DNA of 64,000 nt, taken from Bacteroidota bacterium. GTDB lineage: Bacteria > Bacteroidota > Bacteroidia > B-17B0 > Aurantibacillaceae. The notes beneath the pieces were generated by a model. It saw nothing but the letters and a program-made list of their open reading frames with translations. It was not told where the DNA came from and did no database searches. Position 1 is the first letter of the stretch. Each line of letters starts with the position of its first letter. Shown in pieces: positions 59,165 through 64,000 of the stretch. The position numbers were made by a program, and so were the translations under genes. Location: the NCBI GenBank assembly GCA_016702705.1, contig JADJDM010000006.1, positions 310,001-374,000 on the forward strand, in the 5' to 3' direction.

Positions 59165-61224
59165 ATGTTCAAAAAATTAGTCCTCTCGTTCGCTTTCATA
59201 TTACTTGCAGCTGGCATTATGCAGTCCCAAACTTGGGAACCAGATTATTTAAGTAATTCAAGTGTTAAGATTAAAAAACAGGCGAAAAATTGGGACTTAT
59301 TCGCTTTTGTGGAGAAGGGAAAATAGATAGCATTCCTCCTATTTATGATTATATATATAAATATGAAACAAAATTTGGTAGTCAAAAATTTATTGGGATG
59401 AAGGATTCAGTTTGGTATCAACTGAATTTTAATGAAAAACCAAAACAAATTCCATATAAAAACTACATTGGAAAGGGATTATTTATTGAAGACAAAGGAA
59501 AACAAACTAACTTGTATTCTATAGAAAGAGGTTTAGTGCTTTTGGACACCACAAATCGATTTTCTAAATTCTTAAATAATTTTCACTACTACAATTGCGA
59601 AGAGTATTTATGTTCATTAGAAGAAAATAATTCAAGCTTATATTGTTTTCCTACCCCTGATTTTAAGTTCAACAATATAAACTCATATTGCCTCGAAAAC
59701 ATAGATGTAATAACTCTTAGGGATACCAAAATAAAGGCGAAGAAAAATAAAGCTAAGCAAACAAAATATGGACTAAACGCTAGCTATCTATACTCAGAAG
59801 GCGCAGAAATCCTACCCTGTGTTTACGATACTATTTTTGGCGGTAATTACTGTGTTTTTGCTAAAAAAAGCAACATGTATGAAATTTACAATGGATTAAA
59901 CAAACGATTACCCGACTCAGAAGGTCCGCCAAAAGCCTGTGGAAACGGTTTCATCGACTACACAAAAAACAACAAACATGGTTTAATTGATTATTATGGA
60001 GGCCAAATTCTAGAATGCAAATACGATAAAATTTGGATAGACAAATTATTATTTGCCCAACTTGGAGATAGCTTGTTTTGTTATGATGAAAAGAAACTAA
60101 TTCATACTATAAAAATCAAATCTGGTTCAAAAATATATGTTAGCGGGGAATATAATTACCAACCCTTTAAAATAATTGACACAACAAATAACCAAATTAA
60201 AAATTTGTTCTTCTATAATTCATTTACCTCAAAAGTACTAGATTTAAGTAGTTACGAAAGTTCACATTTTTTTGATGTTTTTAAGGATGAATATTATATA
60301 TGCGCCAAGAAGAACGGAAAACATGGGATAATAAATTTGGACAATAAAATCGTGAAGCCATTCGAGTATGATGTAATTGGAGCTTCGTTGATTTACGGCT
60401 ATTGGAATGATTCTATCTCTTTCCATCTTGTAAGGAAAAATGGTAAAATTGGATTTATTTCTAATTCATTAAAAGAATACATACCTACTGAGTATGATTC
60501 TGTAGGTAATTTGAATGAGGAAAACAGAATAATGCCTGATAAATTTTCCTTAAAAAAACAGAGGTTATGGTATCTATACAATTTCAAAAACAAACAGTTA
60601 TCAACAAATGGATTTGACACAATCATTTTTGAAAACAGTAAATACTATGATTCATACAACAACAAAACAACGCAAGCCATAGCAACAAAAAACGGGGAAA
60701 CATTTTTAATTGATTCAACAGGCAAAAAATATTATGACTTTAGAAATATTGAAGCTCGTGAAACAGACAATCATGTTGTTTTAGAAGAGAAAAAACTAAA
60801 TAAGATTCCGGTTAACATTACTCCACTTGCTACAATTAACCGCATTGAAGACTTTAATCAAGAACACTCTTATGCAATTGTATTTTGTTTAAATAGATAT
60901 TTTGTAATTAACAAGTACGGAGAGATGAGTTTTGGAATTGAAAAAATGATTGAATTTTACGACTATAAAAACAACACGATATTTGGATCAAAATCTAAGA
61001 AATCTAAATCAAATGCTTTGTATAATTTTAATGGAAATGAAATTGGGCAATTAAGCAAATACAATTGGACACAACTTGAAGTAGATACCAAAACACAAGA
61101 GCACTATTTTGTTTTTAAAAATTCTAAAAATAAATTAGGACTTATGAATGCTAAAGGAGAATTATTGTTAGATTGTATTTACAATGGAATTATCCAGAGT
61201 GAAAAGGGGCACTTTGATGTTTAG
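59165..61224 (+). CDS. WG-repeat protein, exported, one frameshift
   Basis: The first frame (59165-59326) and the second (to 61224) join into a 686-residue protein if one A is restored in the A6 run at 59273-59278; the join reads KIKKTGEKLGLIRFCGEGK. The signal peptide is MFKKLVLSFAFILLAAGIMQS. WG/KWG-type repeats follow: IPPIYDYIYKYE, NKHGLIDYYGGQILECKYDK, NGKHGIINLDNKIVKPFEYD, NGKIGFISNSLKEYIPTEYD and KNKLGLMNAKGELLLDCIYN. WG-repeat proteins form beta-rich scaffolds, often outer-membrane lipoproteins or secreted binding proteins. No sorting domain is seen. Function unknown. Confidence 0.8.
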
Positions 61225-61294
61225 CGTTTAGAAAATGATCAGCCTACAAACATCGATCCTTCAACTCTCAAGCCAATTCCTTGGTGCAAATAAA

Positions 61295-64000
61295 CTACCT
61301 TATAACATTCACAATTCCATGAAATGAATGTGCGTTACCATAAGCATCTCTTAGTTTCACTTTCCAAACGTAAGTATCTATTTGCACTATTTCCTTTCCG
61401 CCTTTTGCTTTTCCATTCCAGCCTTCATTCATATCTTTTGTGGAAAATGCTTCGTTGCCCCATCTATCAAAAATCAATAATTCATAATTTTCACTATCCC
61501 ATGATGAACCAGTAGGAAGGAAAATTTCATTAACATTATCACCATTTGGAGTAAACGAATTAGGAGCATAAAAAGTAAACATTCCTTTTATCTCTAACTC
61601 CTGCTTGGTGCTATCAATACACCCATTACTACTAGTTGCAATTAAGGTAACTTGATAAGTTCCTTCTTGCTCATAGGTATGAATTGGGTCTATTTGATTT
61701 GAGAAACTTGCGTCTCCAAAACTCCAAGAATAAATTGAAGCATTAGAAGACAAATTAGTGAACTCAACATCCGAATCTATTTGCTCTGGGTCGGAACTTA
61801 TATTAGTAGTAAAATTAGCTAAAGGCAAATTATAAATAGTGATGTAATCTGATTTAACAAATGAACGAACACAGCCGTTAGAATAATTTACATTTAAACC
61901 AACATCATACAAACCAGAAGTTGTATAACAATGTGTAGGGTCAACAAAATTTGTTTGGGCACCGTCGCCGAAACTCCAATTATAATTTGTAACACTTAAT
62001 CCCCCTGCTACAATGATATCATCAAAATCAATACATAAAGGTGGGCAACCCGTGAGGATATTAGCAGTAAAATCAAAAGCAGGTGCAGTATTCACAATTA
62101 CCTGAACCGTTTGCGTTGCAACACATCCAGCACTTGATCCGTTTACCGTGTAAGTAGTCGTTTGATTTGGATTAACACTTATAGATGATGATGTTTCTCC
62201 ACTGTTCCAACTATATGTTGATGCTCCACTTGCATTTAGTGTGGCTGTTTGTCCGTCACAAATTGTTTGTGGATTAACTGAAACAATCGGAATTTCATTT
62301 ACTGTTATTACTCCTGTTGTAGTATTTGAACATGACGTTAATGTGTTTGTTCCAACAACTGTATACGTTGTTGTTTGTGTTACCGAATTAATTGTAAATA
62401 TTGCTCCTATTATCCCTGTATTCCACAAATAAGTATCAGCACCACTTGCGTTAATAGTTGCTGCATCTCCACTACATACCGAAGTTGATGTAGCAACTAT
62501 ATTTGGCAATGGCTTTATTGTAACTGTGCCACTTGCTGAATTTGAACAAGATGTTAATGTATTTGTTCCAATAACTGAATAAACGCTTGAACTTATTGCA
62601 GGATTAATAGTGATTGAAGCGCTTGTTGAACCACCATTCCATAAATAAGTATCAGCACCACTCGCAGTTAATGTTGCCGATTGTCCACTACACACTGTAG
62701 CAGAAGTGGCAACTACTGTAGGTAGAGTATTTACTGTAACCGTTGCTGTTGTTGCCCCTGTGCAGTTTCCTGTTGTGCCAGTAACAGTATAAATAGTAGT
62801 AGCGGTTGGAATAACATTAATAGAATTTGTAGCTCCTCCATTACTCCAAAGATAACTTGTGGCTCCACTTGCTACTAACGTTGCTGATTGTCCTACACAA
62901 ATTGTTGCTGAATTTACAGATAAAGATAATGATGGTATAACCGTAATTGTTGCAGTTACTGGATTTGAAAGACACGTTAAACTTGTTCCCACAACCGTAT
63001 AAGTTGTTGTAACTAAAGGATTATCTTCAATACTTTCTACTATTGCCCCAGTGTTCCAAGTATATGAATTTGCTCCGCTTGCAGATAAAGTAGCGCTTCC
63101 GCCCGTACATATCGTTTCTGAATTAACGGTTACCGTTGGATTGGGTGTTACCGAAATTATTCCAATTGCAGTATTTGTGCATGTAGTTGCTGTATTTGTT
63201 CCTGTAACGGTGTAAGTTGTAGTTGCTGTTGCAGGATTAATAGTTAGGCCTGCGGTTGTTACTCCAGTATTCCAAACAAACGAATTTGCCCCGCTTGCTG
63301 TAATGGTAGCTGATTGTCCACTACAAACAGTTGTTGATGTTGATGTCACAACTGGTAATGAATTTACTGTAATTGTTCCTGTAGCTGTGTTAGTACATGT
63401 TGTTGCTGTATTTGTTCCTGTGACTGTGTAAGTTGTAGTTGCTGTTGCAGGATTAATTGTTAAGCCAGCTGTTGTTACTCCTGTATTCCAAACATACGTA
63501 TTTGCCCCGCTTGCTGTAATGGTTGCTGATTGACCACTACACACTGTAGCTGAAGTGGCAACTAATACGGGCAGTGAATTTACAGTGACGAGCCCTGTAC
63601 CTGTGGATGAGCAACCTGAAAGTGTGTAAGTAACAGTGTAAGTTTGTGTAGATCCAGGATTTACACTTATTGTATTTGTTGTTGCGCCACCCGGACTCCA
63701 TAAAAAAGTACCGCCACTTACCGAAGGCGTTCCGGTTCGTATTGTTGATTCTCCCACACAAATGTTAGCCGAATTAACAGCAACAGTAGTTGAACCTGAA
63801 GACGTTATTGTAACATGAACAGTATCTATACAACCAATAGAAGAAGTTGCAATTACATGATAGTCACCTGCACATAAACCTGTAGCAGTTGCCGTTGCTT
63901 GTCCGATAGCAACAAAACTTGCATCAAACCACTCGTAAGTATATCCTGCAATTGAACCACTTGCTGTTGCAGTAGCTGAACCTGTGCAGGTACATCCTGC
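61295..64000 (-). CDS. T9SS type B repeat protein with PKD domains, N-terminus beyond window
   Basis: The frame is open from the stop at 61295 to base 64000 (902 codons), so the gene begins outside the window. The GTG at 63757 is internal (NICVGESTI). About nine Ig-like repeats (TVCSGQSATITASGANTYVW, TTYTVTGTN, GTITVNSLP) are followed by two PKD domains (YNWSFGDGAQTNFVDPTHCY, YSWSFGDASFSNQIDPIHTY) and a C-terminal CHU_C sorting domain (APNSFTPNGDNVNEIFLP, LIFDRWGNEAF, TYVWKVKLRDAYG). It is a surface adhesin-like T9SS substrate. It converges on the WG-repeat gene with a 70-bp gap and no clear terminator. Confidence 0.85.
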   Translation of the reverse strand, partial: AGCTCTGSATATASGSIAGYTYEWFDASFVAIGQATATATGLCAGDYHVIATSSIGCIDTVHVTITSSGSTTVAVNSANICVGESTIRTGTPSVSGGTFLWSPGGATTNTISVNPGSTQTYTVTYTLSGCSSTGTGLVTVNSLPVLVATSATVCSGQSATITASGANTYVWNTGVTTAGLTINPATATTTYTVTGTNTATTCTNTATGTITVNSLPVVTSTSTTVCSGQSATITASGANSFVWNTGVTTAGLTINPATATTTYTVTGTNTATTCTNTAIGIISVTPNPTVTVNSETICTGGSATLSASGANSYTWNTGAIVESIEDNPLVTTTYTVVGTSLTCLSNPVTATITVIPSLSLSVNSATICVGQSATLVASGATSYLWSNGGATNSINVIPTATTIYTVTGTTGNCTGATTATVTVNTLPTVVATSATVCSGQSATLTASGADTYLWNGGSTSASITINPAISSSVYSVIGTNTLTSCSNSASGTVTIKPLPNIVATSTSVCSGDAATINASGADTYLWNTGIIGAIFTINSVTQTTTYTVVGTNTLTSCSNTTTGVITVNEIPIVSVNPQTICDGQTATLNASGASTYSWNSGETSSSISVNPNQTTTYTVNGSSAGCVATQTVQVIVNTAPAFDFTANILTGCPPLCIDFDDIIVAGGLSVTNYNWSFGDGAQTNFVDPTHCYTTSGLYDVGLNVNYSNGCVRSFVKSDYITIYNLPLANFTTNISSDPEQIDSDVEFTNLSSNASIYSWSFGDASFSNQIDPIHTYEQEGTYQVTLIATSSNGCIDSTKQELEIKGMFTFYAPNSFTPNGDNVNEIFLPTGSSWDSENYELLIFDRWGNEAFSTKDMNEGWNGKAKGGKEIVQIDTYVWKVKLRDAYGNAHSFHGIVNVIR

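Noticed and set aside
63537..63761. GTG at 63757 as the start of the last gene
   Set aside because: The frame stays open and keeps its repeat sequence up to base 64000, so the GTG is an internal valine codon.

Overview
The window is an AT-rich chromosomal segment of a Bacteroidota bacterium. The evidence is the number of secreted proteins with type IX secretion (T9SS) C-terminal sorting domains (type A and CHU_C/type B), SprB-like and LamG repeat adhesins, a fused SecDF, LytTR and propeller-type two-component systems, and promoters of the Bacteroidota form TTTG-N(18-22)-TAnnTTTG. I cannot place it below phylum with confidence. No rRNA or tRNA gene was seen.

Layout. 1-7241 (minus): three secreted proteins, two of them large, with internal tandem repeats and three copies of a GC-rich palindrome between genes. 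7432-12091 (plus): a tightly packed six-gene run of TPR histidine kinase, NarL-type regulator, DUF1801, VOC protein, unknown protein and AlkB-like dioxygenase. 12072-14394 (minus): folD and ffh. 14509-19945 (plus): two tandem SpoIIE-type phosphatase genes, the second broken, then a P-loop kinase and a DUF1761 membrane protein. 20008-33956 (minus): a TonB-dependent receptor, three T9SS cargo proteins and a LytTR two-component pair. 34203-36080 (minus): a U32 peptidase-family protein. 36199-44348: a complete type II-C CRISPR-Cas locus. 44400-47566 (minus): secDF. 47773-64000: T9SS and OmpA-type envelope proteins, a CASTOR/POLLUX-like channel, a GNAT protein, an MBL-fold hydrolase, glycyl-tRNA synthetase, a WG-repeat protein and a truncated T9SS type B adhesin.

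The CRISPR locus is the most interesting part. A tracrRNA (minus) diverges from cas9, and its consensus promoter reaches into the first cas9 codons. The operon runs cas9, then a REP-associated tyrosine transposase (RAYT, HUH/Y1 family) gene, then cas1 and cas2, with 11- and 10-bp gaps on either side of the RAYT. The array (23 repeats of 47 nt) is inferred to be read on the minus strand. It has essentially no leader: the U-tract of the secDF terminator runs into the first repeat. Every complete repeat contains TATCTTTG, a match to the Bacteroidota -7 element, so crRNAs may be transcribed from promoters inside the repeats. REP-like palindromes lie inside the RAYT gene, between cas1 and cas2, and inside the broken phosphatase gene.

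A caution on sequence quality: eight genes carry one or more frameshifts, ten in all, each in a homopolymer or very short run, and each restores a continuous conserved protein when corrected. Residual sequencing error is the simplest explanation. I annotate these genes as full-length spans and give the shift positions.
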